The notes beneath the pieces were generated by a model. The model had not been told where the DNA came from and searched no databases. It worked only from the letters and a program-made list of their open reading frames with translations. A stretch of DNA of 64,000 nucleotides from Vibrio sinensis (GTDB lineage: Bacteria > Pseudomonadota > Gammaproteobacteria > Enterobacterales > Vibrionaceae), in assembly GCF_003605645.1 (NCBI RefSeq), contig NZ_QVMU01000002.1, positions 1-64,000 of the forward strand, given 5' to 3'. Shown piece by piece: positions 1 through 10,189 of the stretch; within the stretch, counting starts at the first letter, position 1, and every line of letters starts with the position of its first letter. A program made the translations under genes and the position numbers.

Positions 1-110
1 GAGTTGAGGGACAATGGCAAACGGCTAATACTTCCTAAAAAGAGAAAAAGAAAGCCTTACCCCAGAGCTGTGCTAAAAAAAGCGCAAAAATACCCCTCAC
101 GCTCTAGAGA

Positions 111-144
111 TAAAAATGCCACTCGCTCTTAAGCGAGTGGCATT
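111..144 (-). terminator. Terminator of the suc operon
   Basis: A 13-bp perfect stem (115-127 against 132-144, loop CTTA) lies just after the sucD stop. On the minus strand it is followed by a short T run. It looks like a rho-independent terminator closing sdhCDAB-sucABCD. Bases 1-110 hold nothing I recognise. Confidence 0.85.
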
Positions 145-181
145 AGTCAAATGACAAGCCTTTTTAGTTCAACCTAGTCGA

Positions 182-1054
182 TTACCAACCTGTAATCTCA
201 CGTAGACCTGCACCGATATCAGCCAGTGATTTCACTGTCTTAACACCCGCTGCTTCTAGTGCTGCAAATTTATCTTCAGCAGTACCTTTACCACCAGAGA
301 TAATTGCACCAGCATGGCCCATACGCTTACCAGGGGGCGCAGTAACACCAGCGATATAAGATACAACTGGTTTCGTCACATTTTCTTTGATGAATGCGGC
401 AGCTTCTTCTTCTGCTGTACCACCAATTTCGCCAATCATTACGATAGCTTCAGTTTCTGGATCTTCTTGGAATAGTTTCAAAATGTCGATAAAGTTTGAA
501 CCCGGAATAGGGTCACCACCGATACCAACACAAGTCGACTGACCAAAACCTTCGTCCGTTGTTTGTTTAACGGCTTCATACGTCAACGTACCTGAGCGAG
601 AAACAATACCAACTTTACCTTTCTTATGAATGTGACCCGGCATGATGCCAATCTTACATTCATCAGGAGTGATAACACCCGGACAGTTAGGGCCAATCAT
701 ACGAACGCCCGTTTCTTCCAGCTTCACTTTCACATCGATCATATCGATAGTTGGAATGCCTTCAGTAATGGTAACAATCAACTCGATACCAGCATCGATC
801 GCTTCCAAAATAGCGTCTTTACAAAACGGAGCTGGCACGTAAATAACCGTAGCCGTTGCACCGGTAACTTCCACGGCTTCACGAACAGTGTTAAACACAG
901 GAAGACCTAAATGTGTTTGACCACCTTTGCCAGGGGATACACCACCGACCATATTAGTGCCGTATGCAATCGCCTGCTCTGAGTGGAATGTACCCTGACC
1001 GCCAGTAAAACCTTGGCAAATAACTTTCGTATCTTTATTAATTAGTACAGACAT
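182..1054 (-). CDS. sucD: Succinyl-CoA synthetase alpha subunit
   Basis: Alpha subunit of succinyl-CoA synthetase, which converts succinyl-CoA to succinate with substrate-level phosphorylation in the TCA cycle. The N-terminal CoA-binding fold carries a glycine-rich [10 protein letters not shown] motif near residue 15. The phosphorylated active-site histidine is H247 in [11 protein letters not shown]. At 290 aa it matches the family length. Its ATG shares one base with the sucC stop (TAATG), so the two subunits are translationally coupled. It is the last gene of the operon and is followed by a clear terminator. Confidence 0.97.
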   Translation of the reverse strand: MSVLINKDTKVICQGFTGGQGTFHSEQAIAYGTNMVGGVSPGKGGQTHLGLPVFNTVREAVEVTGATATVIYVPAPFCKDAILEAIDAGIELIVTITEGIPTIDMIDVKVKLEETGVRMIGPNCPGVITPDECKIGIMPGHIHKKGKVGIVSRSGTLTYEAVKQTTDEGFGQSTCVGIGGDPIPGSNFIDILKLFQEDPETEAIVMIGEIGGTAEEEAAAFIKENVTKPVVSYIAGVTAPPGKRMGHAGAIISGGKGTAEDKFAALEAAGVKTVKSLADIGAGLREITGW

Positions 1055-2220
1055 TATTTGCCCTCCGCAGCTGCAACAACTTTTTGAGCAGCGTCTGTTA
1101 GAGACTCAGCTGCAATGATATCTAGACCAGAATTTGCTAATACACCGCGGCCTAAATCAGCGTTTGTTCCCTCTAGGCGAACAACGACTGGGACAGTAAC
1201 ACCGACTTCTTTAACTGCGCCGATAATCCCCTCAGCAATCATGTCACAACGTACTATGCCACCAAAGATATTAACTAAAACGGCTTTAACATTGTCATCT
1301 GACAAAATGATCTTAAAGGCTTCAGCAACTCGTTCTTTTGTCGCGCCACCACCTACATCCAGGAAGTTTGCAGGCTTGCCACCATGAAGATTTACGATAT
1401 CCATGGTACCCATAGCAAGACCAGCACCGTTAACCATACAGCCCACGTTGCCATCAAGAGCAACATAGTTTAGTTCCCACTGCGCAGCATGTGCTTCACG
1501 CTCATCTTCTTGAGATGCATCGTGCATTTCGCGTAGTTTTGGTTGGCGATATAGGGCGTTAGAATCAATATTGATTTTACCGTCTAGGCACAACAAGTTG
1601 CCTTCGCCGGTAACCACAAGTGGGTTAATTTCGAGTAGTGCCAAATCATACTGAGCGAACATCGTTGCTAGACCCATAAAGATCTTAACGAACTGCTTAA
1701 TTTGGTCACCTTGAAGACCAAGCTTAAACGCCAACTCACGACCTTGGTAAGCTTGAGGGCCAACAAGAGGATCGATCGCAGCTTTGTGGATTAGCTCAGG
1801 AGTTTCTTCTGCCACTTTTTCAATTTCCACACCGCCTTCTGTCGACGCCATGAAAACAATCTTACGTGTTGCGCGGTCAACAACCGCACCTAGATACAGC
1901 TCATTAGCGATGTTAGACGCTTCTTCAACAAGCACTTTTGTAACTGGTTGTCCGTTTGCATCGGTTTGGTAAGTCACTAGATTTTTACCTAGCCACTTTT
2001 GTGCAAACTCTTTGACACCTTCTTTTGTCTCATGAAGTTCTACACCGCCCGCTTTACCACGGCCACCTGCGTGAACTTGACATTTAACGACTTTTTTAAC
2101 GGTAGTAATACGGCCCGCAGCTTCAAATGCCTCTTGTGGAGTGTTACATGCGTAACCCTCTGGTACAGGCAAACCGAACTCTGCAAACAGCTGTTTGGCT
2201 TGGTATTCATGCAAATTCAT
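1054..2220 (-). CDS. sucC: Succinyl-CoA synthetase beta subunit
   Basis: Beta subunit of succinyl-CoA synthetase, contributing the ATP-grasp nucleotide site and pairing with SucD. It begins [12 protein letters not shown], the standard N-terminus of the family, has an ATP-grasp domain over roughly the first 240 residues, and ends in a CoA-ligase domain. It contains a GGGATKERV segment. The length of 388 aa equals the E. coli protein. It lies about 200 bp after sucB; that gap holds hairpins which may set the ratio of SucCD to SucAB. Confidence 0.97.
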   Translation of the reverse strand: MNLHEYQAKQLFAEFGLPVPEGYACNTPQEAFEAAGRITTVKKVVKCQVHAGGRGKAGGVELHETKEGVKEFAQKWLGKNLVTYQTDANGQPVTKVLVEEASNIANELYLGAVVDRATRKIVFMASTEGGVEIEKVAEETPELIHKAAIDPLVGPQAYQGRELAFKLGLQGDQIKQFVKIFMGLATMFAQYDLALLEINPLVVTGEGNLLCLDGKINIDSNALYRQPKLREMHDASQEDEREAHAAQWELNYVALDGNVGCMVNGAGLAMGTMDIVNLHGGKPANFLDVGGGATKERVAEAFKIILSDDNVKAVLVNIFGGIVRCDMIAEGIIGAVKEVGVTVPVVVRLEGTNADLGRGVLANSGLDIIAAESLTDAAQKVVAAAEGK

Positions 2221-2377
2221 TGTGATATTCCGTTTGTTCTTCCCTGATGGGATTTATAATTTCCATAACGTTGCAGATTGATACTGCTTCCGTCTGTAGG
2301 GGGTTCTCAAATAAACCAGCTTGCACATAAACCAAATTGGTTTAGTTGAAGGCTAGACGTGAGCATATCCAGCCTTT

Positions 2378-2416
2378 AAAAAGCGAATGCCCAGATATAA
2401 CCAAATATCTGGGCAT
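2378..2416 (-). terminator. Intercistronic hairpin between sucB and sucC
   Basis: A perfect 12-bp stem (2387-2398 against 2405-2416, loop of 6) lies right after sucB. On the minus strand it is followed by ATTCGC and then five Ts. It has terminator form but lies inside an apparent operon, so partial termination or 3'-end protection is plausible. Another short palindrome, TAAACCAAATTGGTTTA, lies at about 2327-2343. Confidence 0.55.
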
Positions 2417-2422
2417 CTTGCT

Positions 2423-3625
2423 TTAAACTTCTAAAAGTAAACGAGCAGGATCTTCTAGTAACTCTTTGATCGTCACTAGGAAACCTACTGATTCTCTACC
2501 GTCAATCAAACGATGATCGTAAGAGAGAGCGAGATACATCATTGGTAGAATTTCAACTTTGCCATCAACCGCCATTGGACGATCTTGGATTTTATGCATT
2601 CCAAGAATTGCCGCTTGTGGTGGGTTAATGATTGGTGTTGACATCAGTGAACCAAATACACCGCCATTAGTGATTGTGAAGTTCCCCCCCATCAATTCAT
2701 CGACAGTGAGTTTTCCATCACGACCTTTAACTGCTAGATCTTTAATGCCTTTTTCAATATCAGCAAAGCCTAGTGTATCGCAATCTTTTAGAACAGGAGT
2801 GACCAGACCACGAGGTGTTGACACTGCCATACTAATATCAAAGTAGTTGTGGTAAACGATGTCATCGCCATCAATAGAAGCGTTCACTTCTGGATAACGT
2901 TTTAGAGCTTCCGTCACCGCTTTTACATAAAACGACATGAAACCAAGACGAATACCATGACGCTTTTCGAAGTGCTCTTGGTATTGTTTACGAAGATCCA
3001 TAATTGGCTTCATATTCACTTCATTAAACGTAGTCAGCATCGCTGTGCTGTTCTTCGCTTGAAGTAGACGGTTAGCTACGGTCTTACGTAGACGAGTCAT
3101 TGGAACACGTTTTTCACTGCGCGCAGTCGCAAGTGCTGGTACAGCTTCTGCTTCTACAGGCGTTGCTTTAGCATTGTCCAAGTGAGCTTGAATATCTTCA
3201 CGAGTAATACGACCACCAACACCAGTACCTTTAACTTGATTCGCTTCTAAACCATGTTCAGCAAGAAGGCGACGTACCGCTGGGCTAAGTGCATCGTTTG
3301 ACTCTTCAGTCAATGCTGCTTTGTGGCGCTTATCTGGAGATGCTTCTGAAGCTACTGTCGTATCAGCCGTAGGTTCACCAGCAACGGCACCCGGTTTTAA
3401 TTTAGCAATCAACTGTTTTGATAGTACTGTCGCCCCCTCTTCTTCAAGAATGCCTTCCAAGATACCCGCTTCTGGGGCCGGAACTTCAAGTACTACTTTA
3501 TCCGTTTCGATATCCACCAAAACTTCATCACGCTGAACCATGTCGCCTGGTTTCTTATGCCATGTCGCAACTGTCGCATCTGCAACGGATTCAGGTAGAT
3601 CTGGAACCAGAATTTCAATCGTCAT
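2423..3625 (-). CDS. sucB: Dihydrolipoamide succinyltransferase (E2 of 2-oxoglutarate dehydrogenase)
   Basis: E2 core of the 2-oxoglutarate dehydrogenase complex; it transfers the succinyl group from lipoate to CoA. Domains in order are one lipoyl domain with lysine K43 in ETDKV, a hinge, a peripheral-subunit-binding domain near residues 112-146, and a catalytic acyltransferase domain ending with the active site DHRLIDGRE (H371, D375). At 400 aa it is close to the E. coli protein (405 aa). It follows sucA by about 27 bp and is clearly co-transcribed with it. The shared E3 subunit (lpd) is not in this window. Confidence 0.97.
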   Translation of the reverse strand: MTIEILVPDLPESVADATVATWHKKPGDMVQRDEVLVDIETDKVVLEVPAPEAGILEGILEEEGATVLSKQLIAKLKPGAVAGEPTADTTVASEASPDKRHKAALTEESNDALSPAVRRLLAEHGLEANQVKGTGVGGRITREDIQAHLDNAKATPVEAEAVPALATARSEKRVPMTRLRKTVANRLLQAKNSTAMLTTFNEVNMKPIMDLRKQYQEHFEKRHGIRLGFMSFYVKAVTEALKRYPEVNASIDGDDIVYHNYFDISMAVSTPRGLVTPVLKDCDTLGFADIEKGIKDLAVKGRDGKLTVDELMGGNFTITNGGVFGSLMSTPIINPPQAAILGMHKIQDRPMAVDGKVEILPMMYLALSYDHRLIDGRESVGFLVTIKELLEDPARLLLEV

Positions 3626-3652
3626 TTTATCTTTTCCTTATGCTTCTAGTTC

Positions 3653-6478
3653 TTAATTTGCTTCGTTAGAAACTAGAGTCAGAGCGTCTTCAACTAACGC
3701 TTTTTGCTGTTTCAAGTGCACCGACATGTAGCCAACTGCTGGTGAAGCAGAGGCAGGGCGACCCGCGTAATAAAGATCGGCACCATTAGGAATAGCCGCT
3801 CTGAAATTATGCTGGCTAGAGTACCAAGCACCTTGGTTCTGTGGCTCTTCCTGACACCATACAAAATCAACCACGTTTGTATATTGAGCAATCGCTTCTT
3901 TCACTTCTTCCACTGGGAATGGGTAAAGCTGCTCAATACGAACAATCGCAACGTCTTCTTGCTCATTATTACGGCGCTGTTCAAGTAGGTCGTAATAAAC
4001 TTTACCGGAACAGAACACAACGCGTTTCACTTTGCTCACTTCCAAATTGTCGATTTCTGGAATCGCGGCTAAGAATGTGCCTTGCGACAAATCTTCTAGC
4101 GAAGAAGTACAAAGTGGATGACGTAGTAATGACTTCGGAGACATAACAATCAATGGTCGACGCATCGGTCGTACTACTTGACGACGAATCATGTGATAAA
4201 CCTGTGCAGGAGTCGATGGAACAACGACTTGCATATTTTGTTCAGCACATAATTGAAGATAACGTTCTAAACGAGCCGATGAGTGCTCTGGGCCTTGACC
4301 TTCATAACCATGAGGTAGCAACATGGTTAAACCACATAAACGTGCCCATTTTTGCTCACCAGAAGAGATGAATTGGTCAATAACAACTTGAGCACCGTTG
4401 GCGAAATCACCAAACTGAGCTTCCCAAATAGTTAGGCCACCAGGCTCTGCTGTAGCGTAACCATATTCAAATGCCAACACAGCTTCTTCTGATAAAACAG
4501 AGTCAAACACTTGGAATGGCCCTTGTTTATCATGAATGTTCGCTAATGGAATATAGGTACTCGCATCGCTTTGGTTGTGTAATACCGAGTGACGGTGGAA
4601 AAACGTACCACGGCCTGAATCTTGACCTGAAAGACGAATACGCTTGCCATCATCAACAAGAGTCGCATACGCTAACGTTTCAGCCATACCCCAATCGATC
4701 GCTTTCTCACCAGACATCATCGCCGTACGATCATTATAAAGTTTGTTTACACGACTTTGCAGCTTATGACTTTCTGGGTATTGGCAAAGGCGATTGCCGA
4801 GTTCAACTAAACGTTTCATCTCATATTGGCTATTCCACTCAACGTCCCAGTCATGACCAAGATAAGGAGACCAGTCTACGGAATGCATCGCCATTGGACG
4901 CCACTCTTTAACGACCACTTCACCTTTGTCCAGTGCATCACGGTATTCATTAACGAGTTGTGTCGCCGTTTCGATGTCTGATTCATTCTTATCAATCAAT
5001 ACATCAGCATAAAGTTTACGCGGCGTCGGGTGCTTTTTGATTTTCTGGTACATCAAAGGCTGAGTCGCGTTTGGTTCATCGGCTTCATTATGACCATGAC
5101 GACGATAACAAACCAAATCAATCACCACATCACGTTTAAATTCATTACGGTAATCAAGTGCAATACGCGTAACGAATGCAACCGCTTCAGGATCATCCGC
5201 ATTAACGTGGAAGATTGGAGCCTGAACCATTTTTGCGATATCAGTACAATACATGGTTGAACGTGTATCGGTCGGATTAGATGTTGTAAAACCAACTTGG
5301 TTATTGACGACAATACGTACCGTTCCGCCCACTTTGAAACCGCGAGCTTGAGACATGTTAAACGTCTCTTGCACAACCCCTTGACCTGCAATAGCAGAGT
5401 CACCATGAATCGTAATTGGTAATACTGAACTACCGTCTTTATCATTCAAGCGATCTTGACGAGCTCGCACAGAACCAATAACTACCGGATTTACAATCTC
5501 AAGATGTGATGGGTTGAATGCAAGAACTAGGTGAACATCCCCACCTGGAGTGGCAAAATCCGCAGAGAAACCTTGGTGATACTTAACGTCACCAGTTCCC
5601 CAAGTATCGTCATGTCGACCAGCAAACTCATCAAATAGATCTTGTGGCTTCTTACCTAATACGTTGACGAGCATGTTCAGACGGCCACGGTGTGCCATTC
5701 CGATCACAACTTCACGCATATCGCTGTTACCCGCATGACGAATCATTTCTTTCATCATAGGGATAAGAGCATCACCGCCCTCTAGCGAAAATCGTTTAGC
5801 GCCAGGGAACTTCGCACCAAGGTAACGTTCAAGCCCCTCAGCTGCGGTCAGTTCTTCAAGAAAAGTGCGCTTTTCATCTTTATTGAAAGATGGTTGGCCA
5901 GTTACTGACTCCAAACGCTGTTGAATCCAACGCTTTTGCTCGGTATCAATAATGTGCATATATTCTGCACCAATCGAACCGCAATAGGTTTTTTTCAGAG
6001 CCGAGTAGATATCTTTCAACAGCATAGTTTCTTGGCCAATGGCAAAGGAACCTACGTTAAATGATTCTTCAAAGTCTTCTTCGGTAAGGTTATGAAATGA
6101 GGGTTCTAGCTCAGCCACGAATGGGCGTTGCCACAGACCGAGTGGGTCTAATTCAGCTGCTTCATGACCGCGAAAACGGTACGCATTAATAAGCTGAAGT
6201 ACTTTTACTTGCTTAGCATCGACATCTGGATCACTAACTTGGACATTGTAATGCTTTGTTTCTTGAGCGAGACGACGGAAGTAATCACGGACGCGTGAGT
6301 GTGGCTGATCGGCCACTTCTTTTGAGTGCTTAGGCAACTCATCAAATACACGAATCCATTCCTCACTTACCAGATCGGGATCACTTAGATACAGTTCGTA
6401 GATATCTTCTACGTATGTTGCATTGGCGCCAGCCAAGTGTGAAGACTCGAGCCATGCCTTCATCACGCCGTTTTGCAT
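3653..6478 (-). CDS. sucA: 2-oxoglutarate dehydrogenase E1 component
   Basis: Thiamine-diphosphate-dependent E1 subunit that decarboxylates 2-oxoglutarate and passes the succinyl group to SucB. At 941 aa it is near the family size (E. coli 933). The N-terminus MQNGVMKAWLESSHLAGAN aligns with E. coli SucA, which supports this start. The E1 signature GDSAIAGQGVVQET and the C-terminal transketolase-type pyrimidine domain are present. It lies between sdhB and sucB on the same strand. Confidence 0.97.
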   Translation of the reverse strand: MQNGVMKAWLESSHLAGANATYVEDIYELYLSDPDLVSEEWIRVFDELPKHSKEVADQPHSRVRDYFRRLAQETKHYNVQVSDPDVDAKQVKVLQLINAYRFRGHEAAELDPLGLWQRPFVAELEPSFHNLTEEDFEESFNVGSFAIGQETMLLKDIYSALKKTYCGSIGAEYMHIIDTEQKRWIQQRLESVTGQPSFNKDEKRTFLEELTAAEGLERYLGAKFPGAKRFSLEGGDALIPMMKEMIRHAGNSDMREVVIGMAHRGRLNMLVNVLGKKPQDLFDEFAGRHDDTWGTGDVKYHQGFSADFATPGGDVHLVLAFNPSHLEIVNPVVIGSVRARQDRLNDKDGSSVLPITIHGDSAIAGQGVVQETFNMSQARGFKVGGTVRIVVNNQVGFTTSNPTDTRSTMYCTDIAKMVQAPIFHVNADDPEAVAFVTRIALDYRNEFKRDVVIDLVCYRRHGHNEADEPNATQPLMYQKIKKHPTPRKLYADVLIDKNESDIETATQLVNEYRDALDKGEVVVKEWRPMAMHSVDWSPYLGHDWDVEWNSQYEMKRLVELGNRLCQYPESHKLQSRVNKLYNDRTAMMSGEKAIDWGMAETLAYATLVDDGKRIRLSGQDSGRGTFFHRHSVLHNQSDASTYIPLANIHDKQGPFQVFDSVLSEEAVLAFEYGYATAEPGGLTIWEAQFGDFANGAQVVIDQFISSGEQKWARLCGLTMLLPHGYEGQGPEHSSARLERYLQLCAEQNMQVVVPSTPAQVYHMIRRQVVRPMRRPLIVMSPKSLLRHPLCTSSLEDLSQGTFLAAIPEIDNLEVSKVKRVVFCSGKVYYDLLEQRRNNEQEDVAIVRIEQLYPFPVEEVKEAIAQYTNVVDFVWCQEEPQNQGAWYSSQHNFRAAIPNGADLYYAGRPASASPAVGYMSVHLKQQKALVEDALTLVSNEAN

Positions 6479-6534
6479 ATTTTCCCTTAACCAGTAGTTT
6501 CACATTAGCTACGGTCTAAGCCGAGCTATAAATA

Positions 6535-6556
6535 GCCGACCAATAATTTGGCCGGC
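6535..6556 (-). other. Hairpin between sdhB and sucA
   Basis: An imperfect stem, GCCGACCAA against TTGGCCGGC with a 4-base loop, lies in the 94-bp gap between sdhB and sucA. No long T run follows on the minus strand. It is more likely an RNA-stability or processing element than a terminator. The function is inferred. Confidence 0.4.
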
Positions 6557-6572
6557 AATTCTAGTTATTAAT

Positions 6573-7283
6573 TTAAACCGAGCGGTTCACCAACATGGTC
6601 TTAATATGACCGATGGCTTTCGTTGGGTTTAGTCCCTTAGGACAAACACTGACACAGTTCATGATTCCGTGACAACGGAAAACACTGAATGCGTCGTCAA
6701 GGTTTGATAAACGTTCATCAGTTGCCGTATCGCGGCTATCAATAAGCCAGCGATAGGCTGCAAGCAATCCTGCAGGGCCAATAAATTTATCCGGATTCCA
6801 CCAAAAAGATGGGCATGAAGTGGTACAACATGCACACATGATACATTCATAAAGACCATCAAGATGGGCACGCTCGTCAGGAGACTGTAAATTCTCACGT
6901 GATGGCGGTTGAGCCCCATCTGCAATTAGGAATGGCTTAACTTTCTCATAGTTATCATAGAACTGAGTCATGTCAACGATAAGATCACGTACTACAGGTA
7001 AACCAGGCAGCGGACGGATGATAATTTGGTCACCCACCAATGCTGATAACGGAGTAATACACGCTAATCCATTTTTGCCGTTCATGTTTAGGCCATCAGA
7101 ACCACAAACCCCTTCACGGCAAGAACGACGGAATGCGATTGTCGGATCTTGTTCCTTTAACAGGATCAAAGCATCCAACAGCATCATATCTGAGCCTTCA
7201 TCTACCTCTAGAATGTAATCCTTCATGTACGGCTTTTGGTCGACATCTGGATTATAACGGTACAAAGAGAAATTCAGTTTCAT
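6573..7283 (-). CDS. sdhB: Succinate dehydrogenase iron-sulfur subunit
   Basis: Electron-transfer subunit of respiratory complex II, carrying electrons from the SdhA flavin to quinone. It has the three expected cysteine clusters: a [2Fe-2S] set in CREGVCGSDG, a [4Fe-4S] set in CIMCACCTTSCP, and a [3Fe-4S] set in CHGIMNCVSVCPKG. The length of 236 aa is normal. It sits at the inner membrane, bound to SdhA and the SdhC/SdhD anchor. It lies 15 bp after sdhA in the sdhCDAB order. Confidence 0.97.
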   Translation of the reverse strand: MKLNFSLYRYNPDVDQKPYMKDYILEVDEGSDMMLLDALILLKEQDPTIAFRRSCREGVCGSDGLNMNGKNGLACITPLSALVGDQIIIRPLPGLPVVRDLIVDMTQFYDNYEKVKPFLIADGAQPPSRENLQSPDERAHLDGLYECIMCACCTTSCPSFWWNPDKFIGPAGLLAAYRWLIDSRDTATDERLSNLDDAFSVFRCHGIMNCVSVCPKGLNPTKAIGHIKTMLVNRSV

Positions 7284-7298
7284 TGTCTTATCCTCTCC

Positions 7299-9065
7299 TT
7301 AGTACGTACGTGCTTTAGGTGGAAACGCTTCGCGATACACAGGTTCCATATTTACACCACGCTTAGACATGTTTTCTGTCTCAGGGTTGTAAATGGAATG
7401 GCATAGCCACTGTTCATCATCACGATCTGGGAAGTCAAAACGGGCATGTGCTCCACGACTTTCTGTACGGTAGTTTGCCGCGACAGCTGTCGCATAAGCC
7501 GTTTCCATCAAGTTTTCTAGCTCTAAACACTCGATACGCTGAGTATTAAACTCAGTAGACTTATCCGATAGATGCGCATTCTTTAGACGCTCACGAATCA
7601 CTTTCAACTCTTCAAGACCTTTAGCCATTGCATCGCCTTCTCTAAATACCGAGAAGTTGTTTTGCATACATTGCTGTAAGTCTTTACGAATTTGAACCGG
7701 ATCTTCGCCACCAGTACTATTTTCCCAGCGATTATAACGTTCCAGTGAACGTTCAATATCAGCTTCTGTCGCTGGCTTCGCTTCTGCTTGTTTGTTTAGT
7801 GTCTCACCAAGGTGTAAACCTGTCGCGCGACCAAAAACAACTAAATCAAGTAGAGAGTTACCGCCTAAACGGTTGGCGCCATGAACGGACACTGAAGCAA
7901 TCTCACCACAGGCGAACAAGCCCTGAATCTCAACATCGTTGCCGGCATCATCTTGCTTAATCGCTTGACCGGAAACTTGAGTAGGTACACCACCCATCAT
8001 ATAGTGACAAGTTGGAATAACTGGAATTGGTTCTTTAACTGGATCGACGTGAGCAAAGGTACGAGATAACTCACAAACCCCTGGTAAGCGAGATTCTAAT
8101 GTCTCTTTACCTAGGTGATCTAGTTTCAATTTAATGTGTGGACCCCATGGGCCATCACAACCACGACCTTCACGGATTTCGATCATCATTGAACGAGCAA
8201 CAACATCACGACCAGCCAAGTCTTTCGCATTAGGAGCATAACGTTCCATGAAACGTTCGCCGTCTTTATTGAGAAGGTAGCCCCCCTCACCACGACAACC
8301 TTCCGTCACCAATACGCCAGCTCCGGCAATACCTGTTGGGTGGAACTGCCACATTTCAATGTCTTGCATTGGCACGCCTGCACGAATCGCCATACCGACG
8401 CCATCACCAGTATTGATGTGAGCGTTAGTTGTTGAGGCATAAATTCGTCCTGCACCACCCGTTGCTAGAATCGTCGCTTTCGACTTGAAATAGCAAACCT
8501 CACCGGTTTCCATGCACAATGCCGTACAGCCTAAAATAGCGCCGTCTTCATTTTTAACTAAATCTAAGGCGTACCATTCAGAGAAAATGGTTGTCTTGTG
8601 TTTAATATTTTGCTGATACAGAGTATGTAGCAACGCATGACCTGTACGGTCAGCAGCTGCCGCAGTACGAGCCGCTTGCTCACCGCCAAAATTCTTAGAT
8701 TGGCCGCCGAATGGACGCTGATAAATTGTGCCATTATCGAAACGAGAAAAAGGCAAGCCCATCTTCTCAAGCTCAATTACAGATTCTGGACCGTTCTTAC
8801 ACATGTATTCAATCGCGTCTTGGTCACCGATATAATCGGAACCTTTAACGGTATCGTACATGTGCTGTTCCCAATGATCTTCATGCGCGTTACCAAGCGC
8901 AACTGTAATGCCACCTTGAGCTGATACAGTATGAGAGCGAGTTGGGAAAACTTTTGATAGCAAAGCACATGAAAGGCCTTGCTCTGAGATTTGCAATGCA
9001 GCGCGCATACCCGCACCACCAGCACCGATTACTACGGCATCAAATTCGCGAACTGGAATAGACAC
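7299..9065 (-). CDS. sdhA: Succinate dehydrogenase flavoprotein subunit
   Basis: Catalytic subunit of complex II, oxidising succinate to fumarate with covalently bound FAD. The N-terminal dinucleotide motif [13 protein letters not shown] precedes the flavin-attachment histidine H45 in [10 protein letters not shown]. At 588 aa it matches E. coli SdhA. The start is GTG and directly abuts the sdhD stop codon (TAA then GTG), which suggests coupled translation. Confidence 0.97.
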   Translation of the reverse strand: MSIPVREFDAVVIGAGGAGMRAALQISEQGLSCALLSKVFPTRSHTVSAQGGITVALGNAHEDHWEQHMYDTVKGSDYIGDQDAIEYMCKNGPESVIELEKMGLPFSRFDNGTIYQRPFGGQSKNFGGEQAARTAAAADRTGHALLHTLYQQNIKHKTTIFSEWYALDLVKNEDGAILGCTALCMETGEVCYFKSKATILATGGAGRIYASTTNAHINTGDGVGMAIRAGVPMQDIEMWQFHPTGIAGAGVLVTEGCRGEGGYLLNKDGERFMERYAPNAKDLAGRDVVARSMMIEIREGRGCDGPWGPHIKLKLDHLGKETLESRLPGVCELSRTFAHVDPVKEPIPVIPTCHYMMGGVPTQVSGQAIKQDDAGNDVEIQGLFACGEIASVSVHGANRLGGNSLLDLVVFGRATGLHLGETLNKQAEAKPATEADIERSLERYNRWENSTGGEDPVQIRKDLQQCMQNNFSVFREGDAMAKGLEELKVIRERLKNAHLSDKSTEFNTQRIECLELENLMETAYATAVAANYRTESRGAHARFDFPDRDDEQWLCHSIYNPETENMSKRGVNMEPVYREAFPPKARTY

Positions 9066-9410
9066 TTATGCACCCCACAGAATAAATAGACCAGAGAAGA
9101 AGTACCCTAGAAGAATAGCGACAACACCAAGTTGTAGACCTGCACGTAATGCAGAGCACTTAATGTAATCGGTTAGCACTTGCCACAAACCAATCCACGC
9201 ATGGATTAATACTGAAACGAGAGCCAACATAGTGAACACTTTAGTAAATGTGCCACCAAAAAATTGGGTCCAAGATGCATATGAGATATCTGAAAAAGCA
9301 CAAAAGCTAATCAGATAAATGGTATAAAGCGTCATAATAATCGCTGTGGCACGAATCAATAAAAAGTCATGCACACCATTACGACCAAATGATGAGATAT
9401 TCTTTACCAT
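9066..9410 (-). CDS. sdhD: Succinate dehydrogenase membrane anchor subunit
   Basis: Small hydrophobic anchor of complex II (114 aa; E. coli 115) with three predicted membrane helices. Together with SdhC it binds heme b and the quinone site; a histidine in LIHAWIGLWQVL is in the expected second helix. It overlaps the end of sdhC by 7 bp and is followed immediately by sdhA. Confidence 0.95.
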   Translation of the reverse strand: MVKNISSFGRNGVHDFLLIRATAIIMTLYTIYLISFCAFSDISYASWTQFFGGTFTKVFTMLALVSVLIHAWIGLWQVLTDYIKCSALRAGLQLGVVAILLGYFFSGLFILWGA

Positions 9411-9796
9411 ACTAAAACCCCCGCCATTAACGACAAGACTGCAGTGGCTGCAAAGGCGACCTTGGCGCTCATTGCACCAGATTCCAGCTCTTCAAAATGA
9501 CCAAGATCCATCAGCAAATGGCGGATGCCGCCAGCAATATGGTAGGCCAAAGCAGTTAAAATCCCCCACAGAATGAATTTCACGAAGAACCCATCGACGA
9601 TATCGACAGCTTGTGAAAAACCAAGGGGAGAGGATAGGGATATAGATAGTAACCAAAGCAAAATACCGATCGATACAAACGTAATCACTCCTGATACACG
9701 ATGCAGGATGGATGCGATTGCAGTGATCGGAAAGCTTATGGTCTGTAAATCTAAATTAACAGGTCTTAACTTTCTTTCTTTCACGGGCTTGCTCAC
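9404..9796 (-). CDS. sdhC: Succinate dehydrogenase cytochrome b556 subunit
   Basis: First gene of the sdh-suc operon and the larger membrane anchor of complex II (130 aa). It contains the family segment RPVNLDLQTISFPITAIAS and three membrane helices. The heme-ligand histidine lies in the YHIAGGIRHLLMDLG region. The start appears to be GTG, preceded by a GGAG ribosome-binding site. Upstream lies the ArcA-like regulatory region shared with gltA. Confidence 0.95.
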   Translation of the reverse strand: MSKPVKERKLRPVNLDLQTISFPITAIASILHRVSGVITFVSIGILLWLLSISLSSPLGFSQAVDIVDGFFVKFILWGILTALAYHIAGGIRHLLMDLGHFEELESGAMSAKVAFAATAVLSLMAGVLVW

Positions 9797-10189
9797 TCAG
9801 CTCCATAGAGCATTTATAGTTATCATCGGAATTTGGTAGCAAACCATCTAAAAGTTAACATTTAGTTAACAAATAACTCGTGATTACTCATTTTTATTTG
9901 TAAACAACTTGTTAACAACAAGAATTCAAAGGATACCTCAAAATTCTTTCAAACCTTGATTTTAAAGGCTTTTACCAAATTTCACAGCTACACTATACGT
10001 CTGGTAACATTCCAATACAATTGATGTAACAATTTTTGCTACACAGACCAGACTTTTAGCGCTAGTTACTCGAAAAATAATAACAAGTGCACACATCAGA
10101 GTAGAATAATTGACTTTGTTAACGAACCAACGTACAAAAATGGCACATAAACATCCTGGATGGATTAATAATAAACAAAGGAGATTGTT
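9797..10189. promoter_or_regulatory. Divergent sdhC/gltA control region
   Basis: This 393-bp gap has no credible gene. It contains two AGTTAAC repeats 11 bp apart (9853-9859, 9864-9870), a TTGTTAACAA palindrome (9909-9918) and another GTTAAC (10118-10123). These resemble ArcA-P direct-repeat boxes. In E. coli ArcA represses both sdh and gltA when oxygen is low, so the same is inferred here. The AT-rich sequence fits a strong divergent promoter pair. Confidence 0.6.
10110..10138 (+). promoter_or_regulatory. Predicted gltA promoter
   Basis: A -35 box TTGACT (10110-10115) and a -10-like TACAAA (10133-10138) are separated by 17 bp. A GTTAAC half-site falls in the spacer, where an ArcA repressor would block the polymerase. 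The -10 is a weak match. Confidence 0.45.
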
